Shown: positions 24,466 to 37,694, numbered from the stretch's first letter. The stretch is DNA of 64,000 bases from Glandiceps talaboti (GCF_964340395.1 NC_135565.1:23662929-23726928); one strand, 5' to 3'. Numbers and translations are program-made. Notes: generated from the sequence alone by a model not told the origin.

Positions 24466-24504
24466 ATGGAGGCATTGGAGAGTCTCATAGACTTAGATCA
24501 GTAG
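24466..24504 (+). repeat. 39-bp duplication of the gene 2 C-terminus beyond the stop
   Basis: Codons directly after the stop read MEALESLIDLDQ then a second stop, nearly repeating the last residues MEAMESLTDLDQ. The 13-codon unit starts AAG in the coding copy and TAG in the second copy, so that one base difference makes the junction codon the stop. Confidence 0.9.
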
Positions 24505-25874
24505 ACCTCATATTATTCATATTATTCGCCAAAATGTCTTTAAATGCAAATTTCGAAATTGAAATTATGTAAGAGAGAGAGGGGGGGGGGGGCTGTAAGG
24601 AAGTTTGTATGAGGATATCTTATAGTCACAGTATAAGCACCAATATGACAACATTGTTCAACCAGTTCTGTTTTTGGCCAACATGCCAGTATCCGCATCC
24701 ATTAACTACATGACAGTTTCCATAAATGTTCACAACCTCGCAGCTTTGGGTGGCCTGTGTAATGATATGTATGACGCAGTATTTCAGGTATGCATTCATA
24801 CCTATAAAAAGTTAATGTATGTATGGTCTGTTGACTTTTGGCTTGAAACGTTTATGTTGGTGGTTCACATTGTTGAACCTGACTGGATGATGATAGCTGG
24901 GATGGGTCTTTGTATCCATACGTAGTCTGGAGCAGAGAATGGGCTAGAAATAAATGATGCTGTATGTGCAATGCAATTCACAACTCGCCTCCTTTAAAAA
25001 TGTCATGTATCAACAAATTTCAGTTAAAAACTCGATTTTAAACGAAAACTTTAACAAAGAAAGACATTTACAAAATCAACATCACATTTTGATATAAAAC
25101 GTGAATTTAGCGTGAATGAGGAATCACTGTTCCCGTCTCCATAATAGACATTACATATCGGATTAATATTAAAATTGGGATCAAGAAAATTGACGGCGCT
25201 ATGTACCGTTGACTCTGCACAAAATAATAGTATTATGTAATCGTTGCGTTTTGTAACTTGAGATCATGGCGCTAATGAACTGGACTGGAATAATAAACTT
25301 TTAACAAATAAAAACAATAACAACCAATAAAAACTAAAACAAAAAACAAACACACAAAAAAAGCACATAGTACTAGCCCAGACTAAACGTTTATTTCTTT
25401 AAGGCTGCATGTGTACCTAATGGTAATACGGTACTATCAATCACGTGAGCTCTCAGTATAATGGTCCATTATGTCAGCATGTCTTGTTCTATGTCTGGTC
25501 GGAAATTGAACCATGCATTACGTGAATTATTAAAGTACCAAGCCGATTAGTGAATAGCAAAGTAATATGGACTCAGCTTGAGGTCAACGAACAGACTTGT
25601 ACTCAGTTTACATAATATCACACGTTAGTATTTGAACAGAAAATTTGTTTTATTGTACATTTCAATTTCAACTCTATACAGGCACTATATCACCGTTTAA
25701 TATTACAACAATCGTGACATAATTGTGATTATTATTTGTAAAACTTTCAGCTTACCCTAGCCAGGAAATATATATATAGAAGCTATGAAAAAAAGCTGAT
25801 GTGTTTTATCGTTAATTATACAGAACAAGAATATAGAACAGTGAAGCAGGCGAACAACACAACAGTACTCAACC
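24505..25874. other. 3' flank of Patched gene 2
   Basis: Contains a GA/poly-G stretch near 24573-24592 and a poly(A) signal at 24949. No other gene seen. Confidence 0.5.
24949..24954 (+). promoter_or_regulatory. Candidate poly(A) signal, Patched gene 2
   Basis: AATAAA about 480 bases after the stop codon, a similar 3' UTR length to that proposed for gene 1. Confidence 0.4.
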
Positions 25875-26556
25875 TAGGGAGTTGAGGGTAGGGTTTAATA
25901 GGTTGGGGATAGGGAGTTGAGGGTTGGGTTTAATAGGTTGGTATAGGGAGTTGAGGGTAGAGTTTAATAGGTTGGGGATAGGGAGTTGAGGGTAGAGTTT
26001 AATAGGTTGGGGATTGGGAGTTGAGGGTAGAGTTTAATAGGTTGGGCATATAGAGTTGAGGGTTGGGTTTAATAGGTTGGGCATATAGAGTTGAGGGTTG
26101 GGTTTAATAGGTAGGGGCTAGGGAGTTGAGGGTAGAGTTTAATAGGTTGGGGATAGGGAGTTGAGGGTAGAGTTTAATAGGTTGGGGCTAGGGAGTTGAG
26201 GGTTGGGTTTAATAGGTAGGGGATTGGGAGTTGAGGGTTGGGTTTAATAGGTTGGGCATATGGAGTTGAGGGTTGGGTTTAATAGGTAGGGGCTAGGGAG
26301 TTGAGGGTAGAGTTTAATAGGTTGGGGATAGGGAGTTGAGGGTAGAGTTTAATAGGTTGGGGCTAGGGAGTTGAGGGTTGGGTTTAATAGGTTGGGGATA
26401 GGGAGTTGAGGGTAGAGTTTAATAGGTTGGGGCTAGGGAGTTGAGGGTTGGGTTTAATAGGTTGGGGATAGGGAGTTGAGGGTAGGGTTTAATAGGTTGG
26501 GGATTGGGAGTTGAGGGTTGGGGAGTTGAGGGTAGGGTTTAATAGGTGAGGGATAG
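25875..26556 (+). repeat. G-rich 35-bp minisatellite, about 19 copies
   Basis: The unit carries GGGAGTTGAGGGT, then AGAGTTTAATAGG or TGGGTTTAATAGG, then TTGGGGATA. Variants recur in a higher-order pattern: the five-unit block from 26079 repeats from 26254 (175 bp). Each unit has four nearby G runs on the + strand, a quadruplex-like arrangement. Confidence 0.95.
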
Positions 26557-27737
26557 TATTAGATAAGACTCCTTAACTGTTTTATAACCAGGGTTTATTT
26601 TTGGCAACAAATAGCAACTATTTAATACATAACCCCTCTCAAACACAATATAAAGTTGTACATGTCTTCATCATAATTATCTGTAACACTCCATATATCT
26701 AACTGAAGCAAATTATTCTGCGTGTACTGTAGCGTGTACAATATGTACATCATCAACCAGGTACTTGTTCAGTTATATATAGTAGACAGTTTATTGCGAT
26801 GGACTTAGAGAAAATGTAAAAAAAAAATATAAAAAAATGTTTATCATTCATTTTATTCATAGGAAAATGGTCCACTTTCATAAATTTATAATTTAATTGT
26901 TTACCAATGGTTTGACTCATGTAAGATATACAATGCATTCAGCTTAAAAGACATCACATTATTATTAACGTTGTGCGTGTCAAATGTCTTGAAGAAAATA
27001 ACACTTTGAAAGAAATTCAATGTCTACAACTCTTTCCATAGCTTGCATAATTAATGATATGAAAACATATAACATATTTATCATGTGATGTGCTACTTGA
27101 TGTCAGTCGATAGCGAAAATAATCTTTGAAGTGAAATTTACCTATGTTATTTATTGAATAAACTATAACTAGTAAACCGTAAAAAAATATGTAAGCAAAG
27201 GGAACAAAAAATAATAATGAAAAGAAATAGTTCAGCAAATCAATTTTTTATATTAAAGGATTGACAGACAGACGTTTGATATAATATGTGCAATGAAAAC
27301 ATAATTTAGTTTAATTAGACAAGATGACAAAAGAGGTATTCGTTTGGACTGTTTTTGTACTATTATTGTATTTGTATAACCAAAGAAATATATTGATTAT
27401 TTATGAGCGAAGTTTCAGAAAAAATACTTGATCTAATTTCTTACTCAGATGTGTATTTTCTGAAATAAGTAATTATTTTGACAATGTCATATCATATTGA
27501 AGAGCTTAGATACAAAACCAAAATGTTGTAATGTCATATTTAATAAAACTTACTTAAAGTCACTCGTTTACCCTAATCAACATTGTTTGAACTTTTCATG
27601 ATTTTGCTGAATGTGGAGGGATGATTGACTTTGGTCACAATTGCAACATAACTTTCTTTTTGTCAGACCAATTGAAAATCTCTGAGTGATAATAAATGAA
27701 ACTGACTTATAGAATATATAAAAGTAAGAATTTATGT
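26557..27737. other. Intergenic, nothing recognised
   Basis: AT-rich DNA with short ORFs only. No exon, RNA gene or repeat family is identified. Confidence 0.4.
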
Positions 27738-27795
27738 AGATAGATAGAAAGAGAGACAGAGAGACAGAGAGACGGACGGACGGAGAGATAGATAG

Positions 27796-27856
<61 letters not shown>

Positions 27857-28367
27857 GAGAGACAAACAAACAGACAGACAGGTAGAGATAGAGACAGACT
27901 GGGGGAGAAATGCAAACCAACAGGCAGATACTGGTCAAACAGATAGACAAACAAGAAAACAGACAGACAGAGTCATACAGAGAGAGAGAAAGAAAGAAGA
28001 AGCAGACAGACAGACAGACACATACATACATAAATACATACATACATACATACATACATACATACACATACACACATACACACATACATACATACATACA
28101 CACATACACACATACACACATACATACATACATACATACATACATACATACATACATACATGCATACATACATACATACGTACATACATACATACATACA
28201 TACATTCATACATACACACACACATACATACATACATACATACATACATACATACATGCATACATGCACACATGCACACATGCACATATGCACATATAAG
28301 AGACAAACAGAGACGGGGACAGAGAAAGACTGAAGGAGAAAGACAGACCTACAGGCAGACACTGGTC

Positions 28368-28398
<31 letters not shown>

Positions 28399-28400
28399 TA
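27738..28400. repeat. Compound (GATA)n (GACA)n (ATAC)n microsatellite region
   Basis: GATA repeats about 27785-27855, GACA-rich tracts about 27868-28020 and 28365-28397, and ATAC repeats about 28020-28260. ORFs on both strands follow the repeat and are not genes. Confidence 0.95.
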
Positions 28401-29080
28401 TATATACATCACAATCAATAGCCTTTCTAAAGTAACGTTTCAGTATCCTTAATACACATTGCATATCAATAAAGTTCGTCTATTGGGAAAAGATATCACA
28501 GTACTATATTCTCACAAAAGGTCTCATTATCTTTATGTTAATTAACCGGCTGTCTCTGTACGGGAAAGTCTAGGGGATTCCCCTTCGCTTTCCGGAATAA
28601 TTACGTTACGTTTATATTTAGATGGTTGATACCACGCATGCGTTATTTCCACTGTCGCTGTATTGAATAATAACACGATGAATCCGATATTTGCATGTAC
28701 ATTTTACTAGTATATCTTCATTCAAGATAAGCGTCGTTTTTCTTCAAAATTCCTTTAAAAAATAAGATAAATTTAATGGGCGAAAAATGGTCTGAAAAGT
28801 GGAAGCAGAACTGGTTAAATTGAAAGAGATAATTGTGGTTGGTTTTGATGAAAATATCCATGGTTACCGATAATGAAAGCGAAAACATCGAGTAAAAATT
28901 ATATCGCACATAAACTTTATATCACCGTGTTCTATATACCTTATAGAATATGTAATTCTATTTATCTTGATAATGTCGCCTTTCAAAAATCTCAGACTGG
29001 ATTCTCGGCAAAACAGCATTATGTCAAAGACCTTCAAAAAGGGACTTTCCCTTTTCAGTCCCGTTTAATATTTGTATCTA

Positions 29081-29092
29081 TGCGCATGCGTA
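29081..29092. promoter_or_regulatory. NRF1-type site without assigned gene
   Basis: TGCGCATGCGTA, the same core as the sites before both ankyrin genes. It may mark an unrecognised promoter or be chance. Confidence 0.3.
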
Positions 29093-29701
29093 GGTCGATG
29101 TTTAATACCTTTAGTCTGGTCGTTCACCTTGCATCGTTAATTTGTCGTGTATGGTGTACAAAATTATATACAGAGACAGTATTATGCAAATATTAGATCA
29201 ATGTCACATAATGTATCAACGTCAAGTTGTGACGTCACGATACGTTCTTTTGTGTGGCAAATTATTAAAATGGAAAGTACTTAAATAAGAATAACTAAAA
29301 CAAAAAGGAAATCAAATTATACGATAAGGTGACGTAGTTGTTATAGTTATGATAATAACGAATAATTATGAACATAATTAATGTCATCCGTGCTGACAGT
29401 TTCCATGGTTCAACATTGGGGGAGCTCTTCAAACTTGGCAGTATACTAGTTTTATATAACCTGGCTTACAGTTGATTTGGATAACATACGTATACGTGAC
29501 AGAATATTATCTCTATCCTTGGAATATACAAGATATTCCAGAGATAAAGATATTCATTGTATACGACGGACAAAGAAACAAACGAAAATAACGAAATAAG
29601 TAAATTAAAGAAATACACCATCTTGAAAATATAGTTGTAAAAACTATATTTGTAATGAGGTTTTGTTAAATAAAGATGCATTCAGTTTAACTTGTCAAAA
29701 A

Positions 29702-29790
29702 ATCTACCCTAGTTTTTAGTGTATCATTACTTTGACTTATTAAATATCTACCCCTTGTTTTTAGTGTATCATTACTTTGACTTATTAAAA
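29702..29790. repeat. Tandem duplication, about 44 bp
   Basis: Two near-identical copies starting ATCTACCC, each ending in TTTGACTTATTAAA. Confidence 0.9.
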
Positions 29791-31470
29791 TTTCAAGTAG
29801 TTGAAGGTTTCAGTTAGGAAAAGGTTCGAATTTCTGTACAGCAGCATTTCCTTCTGTACACAGAATGTGCGTATGTCCAAGGCCCCATACCACGTCTAGG
29901 GTATCTTGTAGAGATTTTATAAAGGAATTTACTTCCGTGTGTGACCTACAACAAAGACCAGTTCAGTTACCCTGGACGCATTCTATATTTACATGCAGTA
30001 GTTAAAGTAGATTTGTGTCTTGCACATCACGTGATTACACTGATTCTTCCGTGTCATGAGTAAATGTATCATACAGACTTGTCACTACATGTACATTTGT
30101 ATACGTTATTTTGAGGCGTGAGCATTCAACAAGGCCGATTGTACTTTCAAACTGTTAACCAACAAGATTAATTGTCTGCTATAACTAATAATTTCTACAG
30201 TACATCAATCTGAATATATTGTCTTGTTTTATATAGTATTAAAGTTACACTAACAGCAACTGGAAACTGTTTTGTTGGGTACAAAACCTTATTTAAACAA
30301 AATTCTGCGAATATACTGTGGTTGTTTGATCGAAAAATGAAACTCCAGATACAACTAGTACAGTTTTAGTATGATGACAGACTCAAAACCAAGCTTTCAC
30401 TAGATTTAATCTTGCTATTACATTACCTTCATATAATATTGACCACTAATAATCAGATACAATGTCCTTTTTTTAAAACAAGTAATTCGCCAAGTTTTAG
30501 AGAACATAGTACTTGAAGAAAAATGTCCCATGGCAGTTGTAGTTTAAAGGAACTGAAACGACTAGTAGTGAGCTTTGGTGTATTTCTTGATTGTTTGTTT
30601 GTTATTCACGACATTTGGTTTATTTGACTAGTACTGAAATCTCAGTATCACTAACAACATGACTTTAAGATATGTCCTGTCGCGCAGCCTTCACTCACTG
30701 GCCTTTCTCCTAAAGGGGTTGGTTAATGCGTGAGGGCGCCCTTCACGATGTGCATTACAGACCACATAATAAGTCGGCATAATATCAATTTGCTTTATCA
30801 TGTATGCCGAGTATATTCAACTCAACCTTAAACTTTTCATAATTTTTACGATGATCTTTCCTTTTTTAAACTCTGATGTCGAACGCATTACAAAGAAAAC
30901 AAACATACTTCTTTCCTTTACAACATAGTTGTCATTTTTCTCTCGAGAACTTCATTCGCCCTTCATTGTACGCGTCATATCCTGATCTCCCTACTGTACT
31001 TCGAAACCATAGTTGGTTTCCATCAGAAGATGTTTTCTCCATGGTGAATTCATTCCAAATTCATTTTTCAGGCTAAAATACTATAGTGACCTATATAACA
31101 AGGCCTGTATTATGTCTCTTGGTCGGCGTTCACAGAGGTTGATGGTATTTACGGTGACATTCGATTAATCTAGAGTCTTCGTATGGAATGATTATTATTT
31201 CCGATCAAAATCTCTAGAGTTATGTGATAAATAACCGCTGGTGGCGCTATTCAATTGCAACCATGACAGCTTCTTCACTCATCTGCAAAGTCTAGTTTCA
31301 TGATGTTTGCAAATACAGTGTTCCGGAACTGATCAAATCGAGTATGGTCTAGCAGTAATGTTTTGAGTTTCTCTTTTACATCATGGTTTGTAGTCAATTT
31401 AATTTTGGCTTTATTTACGCAAGCCTCCTTGATATTGAACTTATAAACGGGGAACTTTAAAAACAATAAA

Positions 31471-31504
31471 ATGAACAGACAGACAAACAGACAGTCAGTC
31501 AGAC

Positions 31505-31535
<31 letters not shown>

Positions 31536-31586
31536 CAGACAGACAGACAGACAGAGACAGACAGACAGACAGACAGTCAGTCAGAC

Positions 31587-31621
<35 letters not shown>

Positions 31622-31700
31622 CAGACAGACAGACAGACAGAGACAGACAGACAGACAGACATACAGATAGATAGATAGATAGATAGATAGATATAGTTAA
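31471..31700. repeat. (GACA)n and (GATA)n microsatellite
   Basis: GACAGACA tracts with embedded CAGTCAGTCAGACACAG variants that recur about 80 bp apart (near 31494 and 31574), then GATA units at 31665-31692. Confidence 0.96.
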
Positions 31701-31907
31701 ATAGATAGATATATAGATAGAAACGTGACAAATAAACAATGTTTTAACAATGAAGCTGACCAAAGCTCCCATCACAATGTGTCTATTTTGAGGTCCCTAT
31801 TGTACAGCGCCACTAACGATAACTATGGTGTAATTTAGGTGCCACTGCACAGAGTTGCACGTAAGCACTCACATATGAACAGATAGTACCATCGATAAAC
31901 GATAAAC

Positions 31908-31958
<51 letters not shown>

Positions 31959-32633
31959 TATCATAATGATGATTTATTATCAATAATCTTATTTTTTTTA
32001 AACTGTAAAGATACAGTAAAAGTCCGTTCAAAACGCGACACGGCCTAAATCAGTAAATATACACATTTATGTAGGTCAACAGATCATGATGAAATGCCAA
32101 GGCTTTGAAACAAAACTTATTAATTTGCAAAACTAGATAATGTTATACAGGTTCGTTGGGGAAGAAAAATTATATCAATTTATATTTACTTTCAACAATG
32201 TTATGGTGTATACTAATATTGGGTTACATACAATTTGATGTGTTAGTCGATCATAAACTATAGGAGATAGACTTCAGCCCCTTCCATTCAGTGTGGGTTG
32301 GCGACGAACAAAGACGAACGTGCAGAAGTACAGGAATCTCTATAGCTAATGATAATCTAACATAAGTACCGTAGACAACAACTGTCCATTCAGCACTGGC
32401 ACTGACATGTACTTTATTTTAGCTACATTGTGTGAACTTTGCCTTAGAGTTGACATTTTTCTTATCGGGCTCTGAAAATAGCTTGGTGAACTTCAACCTC
32501 ATTTGTCCTATTCACTGTCTTTACAATGCTTATGTCATCAAATTCATCCAAAAATACGACTTTGTAAATAGCAAAACTGACTGAGGGTAACCTCTGGTGT
32601 GAGATCAATGTAATGACTGCTAAAGTTTAGTAA
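31701..32633. other. Upstream region of ankyrin gene A
   Basis: Contains a (CAT)n microsatellite at 31908-31958 and otherwise no gene. Promoter-like elements begin at 32634. Confidence 0.5.
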
Positions 32634-32645
32634 TGCGCATGCGCT
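32634..32645. promoter_or_regulatory. NRF1-type site, ankyrin gene A promoter
   Basis: TGCGCATGCGCT fits the NRF1 palindrome, 156-167 bp before the candidate start codons. Ankyrin gene B has the equivalent site at 40037. Confidence 0.6.
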
Positions 32646-32673
32646 TGGATAACAAGCGTTTGGGTTTGGTGGT

Positions 32674-32682
32674 GTCACGTGA
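32674..32682. promoter_or_regulatory. E-box GTCACGTGA, ankyrin gene A promoter
   Basis: Perfect CACGTG E-box in USF/MITF-type flanks, between the NRF1 site and the ATG. TGCTGAC follows at 32709. Gene B has GTCATGTGA and TGCTGAC in the same order. Confidence 0.5.
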
Positions 32683-32788
32683 AGTTTAGTTTTTATTGAT
32701 ACGCGTTCTGCTGACGACGAAACAAACCCTGTCTAGTTTTGATAGACATCAACACATTGGCTGTCAGCTCAGATCAGATCATCAATTT

Positions 32789-32831
32789 ATGTCCGTAGAT
32801 ATGAACAGGTCAGCAAAGATGTCACATTCAG
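32789..32831 (+). CDS. Ankyrin gene A, first coding exon
   Basis: In-frame ATGs lie at 32789 and 32801. The second has the better context (G at -3), the first gives four more residues. The exon ends TTCAG|GTGAGT (donor at 32832) in phase 1. Its last G plus AC from the acceptor at 34892 makes an Asp codon and continues into the ankyrin ORF (..MSHSDSQQSHRK..). It was found by matching phase to the downstream exon and by its promoter-like upstream DNA, because it is too short to show as an ORF. Protein length is 863 or 859 residues depending on the start. Confidence 0.7.
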
Positions 32832-34891
32832 GTGAGTACTTCTACATTGTTTTATGACACATGATACAAATCAAAGATATATGATTCAAACTTATTGCAA
32901 TCTAAATTTGAATATCATTTCCATTTTCGGGCTAACCTTATCGTACTTCAAGCATGAAGTGGATGCTGAAATGAATAACCTTCTAAAAAAGTCAGTGTAC
33001 CAATATATCAAAAATCAAATATGTCCAACACTTAAACACTTGACCGTACGTTAGATAACTCAGGAATACAAACACATACAATGTTAATGAAGAGATCTAT
33101 GAAATTAATATTTGCTTAGATAACAGACGTAGTCTCAAGTCACGTAGCTCTAGAATGGGGTATGATGCTTTTTTTGCCATACATCAAAACGAGTATATGG
33201 ACTATAAAACAGACTTATTACAAAGACCAGGTATTGAAAACAAGTTCACAGTGTTGTTAACAGTGCACATTCATGCCTATTTATAGATTATTCGACCTCA
33301 TAAATTTTTTACAGCCATGGAACAACAAAAACAGATTTCTGAAAATGTTCTGTAACGACCCATTGTTTTCACTTCTTGACTATACCTGGTTTGTATAAAA
33401 AAATATAACGCAGGTTTGACCCACTTTGATGGCCTATATTTTTCTGTAGTCGTAGAGCTTATACTTTATACGTGCAACCTTGCAATATGAAATTGAAGTC
33501 AACTTAATTGATTGATTGATTTAGTAAGTAAGCGTCCGATGCATTGTTGCAGGGCAGTCGTTAAGAATCTTACGGAGGAGATTGTTTGGTCCGTGTATTT
33601 AATATCTAGCCGCTAATAATTGACAACTTGTATGTAAGCCATTTTTGTAAAATCTAACTTTAGAATGGGTTCAGTCCTAGCATATACTCTGTCCTAAAGT
33701 CTGTGTTTTGAGTAAAGGTCATCGGTTCATATTTCAATGGGGTGTATATAGCAATCCGACTTGGTCATTTTGTCATAGTTTGAAATTACTTTTTAAATTA
33801 CACAGAACACATCTGTCATAAATGATTTCGGGTTGAATTCTACGGAAATGTCGCTTGTGAAATCACAGATTGGAGGGTCTATAAGGGTCTATGATGAATC
33901 CTTGTCAGATTGGAGGGTCTATGACTCTGAGGGTCTATGATGAAACCTTGTCAGATTGGAGGGTCTATGAGGGTCTATGATGAAACCTTGTCAGATTGGA
34001 GGGTCTATGAGGGTCTATAAGGGTCTATGATGAAACCTTGTCATAACATTTGTTTTTTACCATGCATATAAACATATGTAAATATTTTTATTTATATAAA
34101 GTCTGTTCGATTCAAAATATGGATTAGCTGACTATACCCATACATTTTAATCTCAAATTATAGCATACGTTTTACATAGTCAGTCATAGCACCAGTCAAT
34201 GCAGTGTATACTAGGAGCGGCAGGCCATCGTACGTTGATTAGCAACCTTATCACAAGTTACTAAAGATAAGTAGCATCACGCGTCCATCACATGAAACTG
34301 ATAATACTAAATGAATTACTGTAAACATGGAGTTGGGGTCACCCAGGTGATGTTCTAATTCATCTGTTAGTGGGTCAATAAAGTTAAGTCGACACATGTC
34401 CTCAATTGACATTTTGTAGCGTCGGTAAATAAGACGCAGCATCATTTGTGATTCGTATTTGATAACTTAAGACAATGATATTTTATTGTTTGAAATATCA
34501 GTAAATCTTCATCAAACAAAAGCTTCCGTTCTTGATACAGCTAACTCTGGGTGCGTTCACATTTGACGTCAGTAGTATCCTAGATAAATCACGAATAGTC
34601 GATAAAGGTATGAGGTTGACCAAATGTAAAAGAAACATTTCACACATACTAGTTTGTCAAAAGATTTGGTCAGGATATGGCAACGTATTGGTTGAAATAA
34701 TCATGTCAGTCAATCTAACTTGAAAAGGGTAAGAGATGAATTTTAACATATCCAACGAGACACCATTTGTATCAAAACCTGAGGAATTTCAGAAATACAT
34801 TGTAGGTTAAGAATCAATTAGATAACACTATGTATAATACATTCTCGTTTCTTGTATTCACTCTATCATATTCTGTATATTCCTTTCACAG
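32832..34891 (+). other. Intron of ankyrin gene A
   Basis: GT at 32832 and AG at 34890-34891 (TCCTTTCACAG, a good pyrimidine tract). It contains the tandem repeat at 33866-34041 and no other exon that I can see. Confidence 0.75.
33866..34041 (-). repeat. Short minisatellite, four units of 40-51 bp
   Basis: Each unit starts CAGATTGGAGGGTCTAT and ends in a CCTTGT segment, with an inner GGGTCTATGAG motif present one to three times. Its reverse complement has GGTTTCATCATAGACCCTC, nearly the core of the 61.2-62.85 kb minisatellite. Confidence 0.9.
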
Positions 34892-37440
34892 ACAGTCAAC
34901 AAAGTCATCGTAAGAATACAGAAGATAGATTATTTGAGAGTGTCGAAAATCATGACCATCACGTAGCACTTGAACTTGTGAAACGAGCTGATTTACATAA
35001 ACTGAGGAATGGATTCACCATTTTACATCATGCAACCATTTTAAACCAATCTAAGATAGTCGCAGCTATTTTCAAAAAAGTTGACGAGTTCGCAAGGTTC
35101 ACAGAAATTTACGTGCAGAATGAAAACAGTAAATTCTTTGAAATGACTGCACTTGATATAGCAAAGAAACTAAACTATCAAAAAGTGGAACGAACTCTTG
35201 AAGAAGCAATACTTCTTGAGAAGCACCAGAGCGATTTACATAAAGCTGCAAAAACCGGTGATGTAGACAAAATTCATAAATTATGCAAATTAGGGTATGA
35301 CGTCAACAAAAAGGGGAAGTTTGGCGAAACACCATTACATGTTGCTTGTGGTGCTGGCAGACTAGATGTCGTCAAAGCTTTAATAGATGAAGGTGCGGAT
35401 TATTCCATCCCAACAAAGAAAGGCGTGACGGCCATTTTCACCTCAGCATGCTGGGGGCATTATTCAATTTTGAAATTTCTCTTTGAAAAAAGTGAGTGCC
35501 CAAACCTTGATGTCAACTGTCGCGATGAAGCATATGAAACTGCACTACATGGAGCAGCTGATTATGGCGCCATTCAAATCTACAATATATTGGTTGAGAA
35601 TGGTGCTAATCACGTGGCCAATAAGAATGGTGAAACACCACTCCACATCGCCGCCTATCGAGGAAATCTTGAAATCCTCCACAAAATTCTCCAGCTGCCA
35701 GATGAGGAAGATTTTCTGAATGAACAAACTTTTGAAGGAAACACTCCCTTGCACTATGCTGTTCATGGAGAGCGTTGTGAAGTGACTACTTACTTGGTCC
35801 GAGAGGGTGCAAATGTCAATTCAAAGAATATCCACAAGACGACACCTTTGCATTTGGCTGTTGTGAAAAACAACCTCCAAATCTGTCATCTATTGATTCG
35901 ACACGGAGCGGACATAAATGCCACAGAAAGAACTGGTGACACGACTTTACACGAAGCAGTCGGTAATGGTAACCTCCCTATGATACATTGCCTTGTGGAA
36001 AATGGTATAAACATCAATGCTAAAAACGAAGAAGGTGAAATACCGCTTCATATTGCTGCAATGAAAGGATATCATTCTGCTGTCAAATTCCTATTGGAGT
36101 TTGGTGCGACCATTGATGCAAAAACACGAGAAGGGGACACAGCACTTATCTTAGCTGCAAGCAAAGGTCATGAACTGGTGGTGGAAGCATTAATCAAATA
36201 TGGAGCAAATCTTGATATCTTGCGAGCCAAGGAAGACAAGACGTTTGGAATGAGGTTACCTGCTTTTCACTTAGCCGTCATCAATGGTCACCACAACACC
36301 CTTGAAGTGTTTGTGGCTAACAACGCCCCCATGCATTATGATGGGTGTATTCTCACACCGTTGCACTGTGCTGCCATGAAAGGGGATGAAGAGATGATTG
36401 AGCTCATACTTGGTGCAACCGATGACATCATCAGTCACGTGATAGGTTTCCGTGATGCCAGCGTGAGAATAGGAAGTCAGTTGACCAATACAAAGATTGA
36501 AGAAATCGACAAAAATGCAAATCATATTGGCCTCACTGAGAATGGTGTGAACGGAAGTGACGACATCACTGATGAAGAAGACGAACGAATCAGAAGCCTC
36601 TTCCAGCTCTTCAAAGGTCGACGTTATAGTTCTAGAAGATCCAGTGCCAACAACTCAACTGAAATCACAACCGACGAACTTCAAGAAAGAAGACAATTTA
36701 AGATCCAAAATGGTCTTCGACATAGCTCCAGAAGAGAAAGTACTGATGATGCAGAAGATGTTACATTAACAGAGGATGAAATGATTCAGAGACGATATCA
36801 GATAGCGAGAATCAGGCGTCGAAGTTCTGGTCTACCTTCATCATCGAGATCTTCAACGGACATCTCGAGTGAAGATGACTCTCTCGGAGGCCAACTCATG
36901 ATGTTGGGTTCTCGACGTCGTAGTTCTGGAAAGATTACTTCAAGTACATGTACTGATGATGAAGATCCACAAAATCAATTGTCTGATCTCAGACGCCATT
37001 CTCTGAGAAACAATTTAATTGCCCCATCATCCATATCAACAAAACCACAAAACAAGACTCGTCAATCCATCCAAGGTCCTCTCGGACTTCAAGAATTGTT
37101 CTCAGGCAACTGGGAACTTGTGGATATCCCTGATTCCCAGGGTCGTACACCCCTACATTTAGCTTCTGCCAAAGGCCAATTGAAAGCAGTCAATTCGCTT
37201 TTGGATCTAGGAGCTGACGTGAACAAGCTTTCAAAGCAAAAACGAACACCTCTACATTTTGCAGCCGAGAGAGGGCATTTTGAAGTGGTGAGGATTTTAC
37301 TAAATGAAGGTTGCAACATCGCTCAAAAGGATCGTTATCTAGATACAGCTCTGAGTTTAGCACAATATAATGGTTACAGTGATATAGTTGATCTGTTGCA
37401 AGAGAATGGTGCCAAAGAAACACCTTGTGTGATTCAGTAA
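34892..37440 (+). CDS. Ankyrin gene A, main exon (ankyrin-repeat protein with RRxS insert and CaaX end)
   Basis: Encodes nearly all of a protein built from about 16-17 ankyrin repeats with typical TPLHxAAxxG cores (ETPLHVACGAG, ETALHGAADYG, TTPLHLAVVKN, LTPLHCAAMKG). The N-terminus (DRLFESVEN.. to about residue 110) is a degenerate ankyrin-like region shared with gene B. Around residues 545-755 the repeats are interrupted by a hydrophilic segment of five units of about 30 residues. Each unit has an acidic stretch (TDEED, TTDEL, TEDEM, SEDDS, TDDED) and then a basic serine cluster (RRYSSRRSS, RHSSRRES, RRRSSG, RRRSSG, RRHSLR). Two more repeats follow, and the end is KETPCVIQ, a CaaX-type tetrapeptide predicting farnesylation. 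No enzymatic or membrane domain is visible, so a membrane-tethered scaffold is the simplest inference. The intron-exon design matches gene B. Confidence 0.9.
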
Positions 37441-37694
37441 GGCTGCAACTGACTGCTAATTTATGGGGGAGGGTACTTTGGGTTCTAACTGATATTATAG
37501 ATATGTCACGAGACATGTGCACCATGCGCTGCAGTGTTGGTCTTTTACAGAGGTCGGTAGGATAGTGGCATTATCACAACATCCACCATAAGATGCTTTC
37601 TTCTTCATCTGGAAATATGCTGAGCAGAATGAACACTTTGTCATGTCGGTACCTAACACTCTTTGACTAAATTTAATTAGACTACAAAATATCA

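Larger units (their letters stand above)
28401..31470. other. Intergenic, no gene recognised
   Basis: Holds a 44-45-bp tandem duplication (29702-29790) and an NRF1-type palindrome (29081-29092) not linked to any gene I can identify. Otherwise AT-rich with short ORFs. Confidence 0.4.

Noticed and set aside
25875-26556. Telomere-like sequence (GGGTAGGGTTTAATAGG)
   Set aside because: The unit is 35 bp and lacks TTAGGG arrays; it is an internal G-rich minisatellite.
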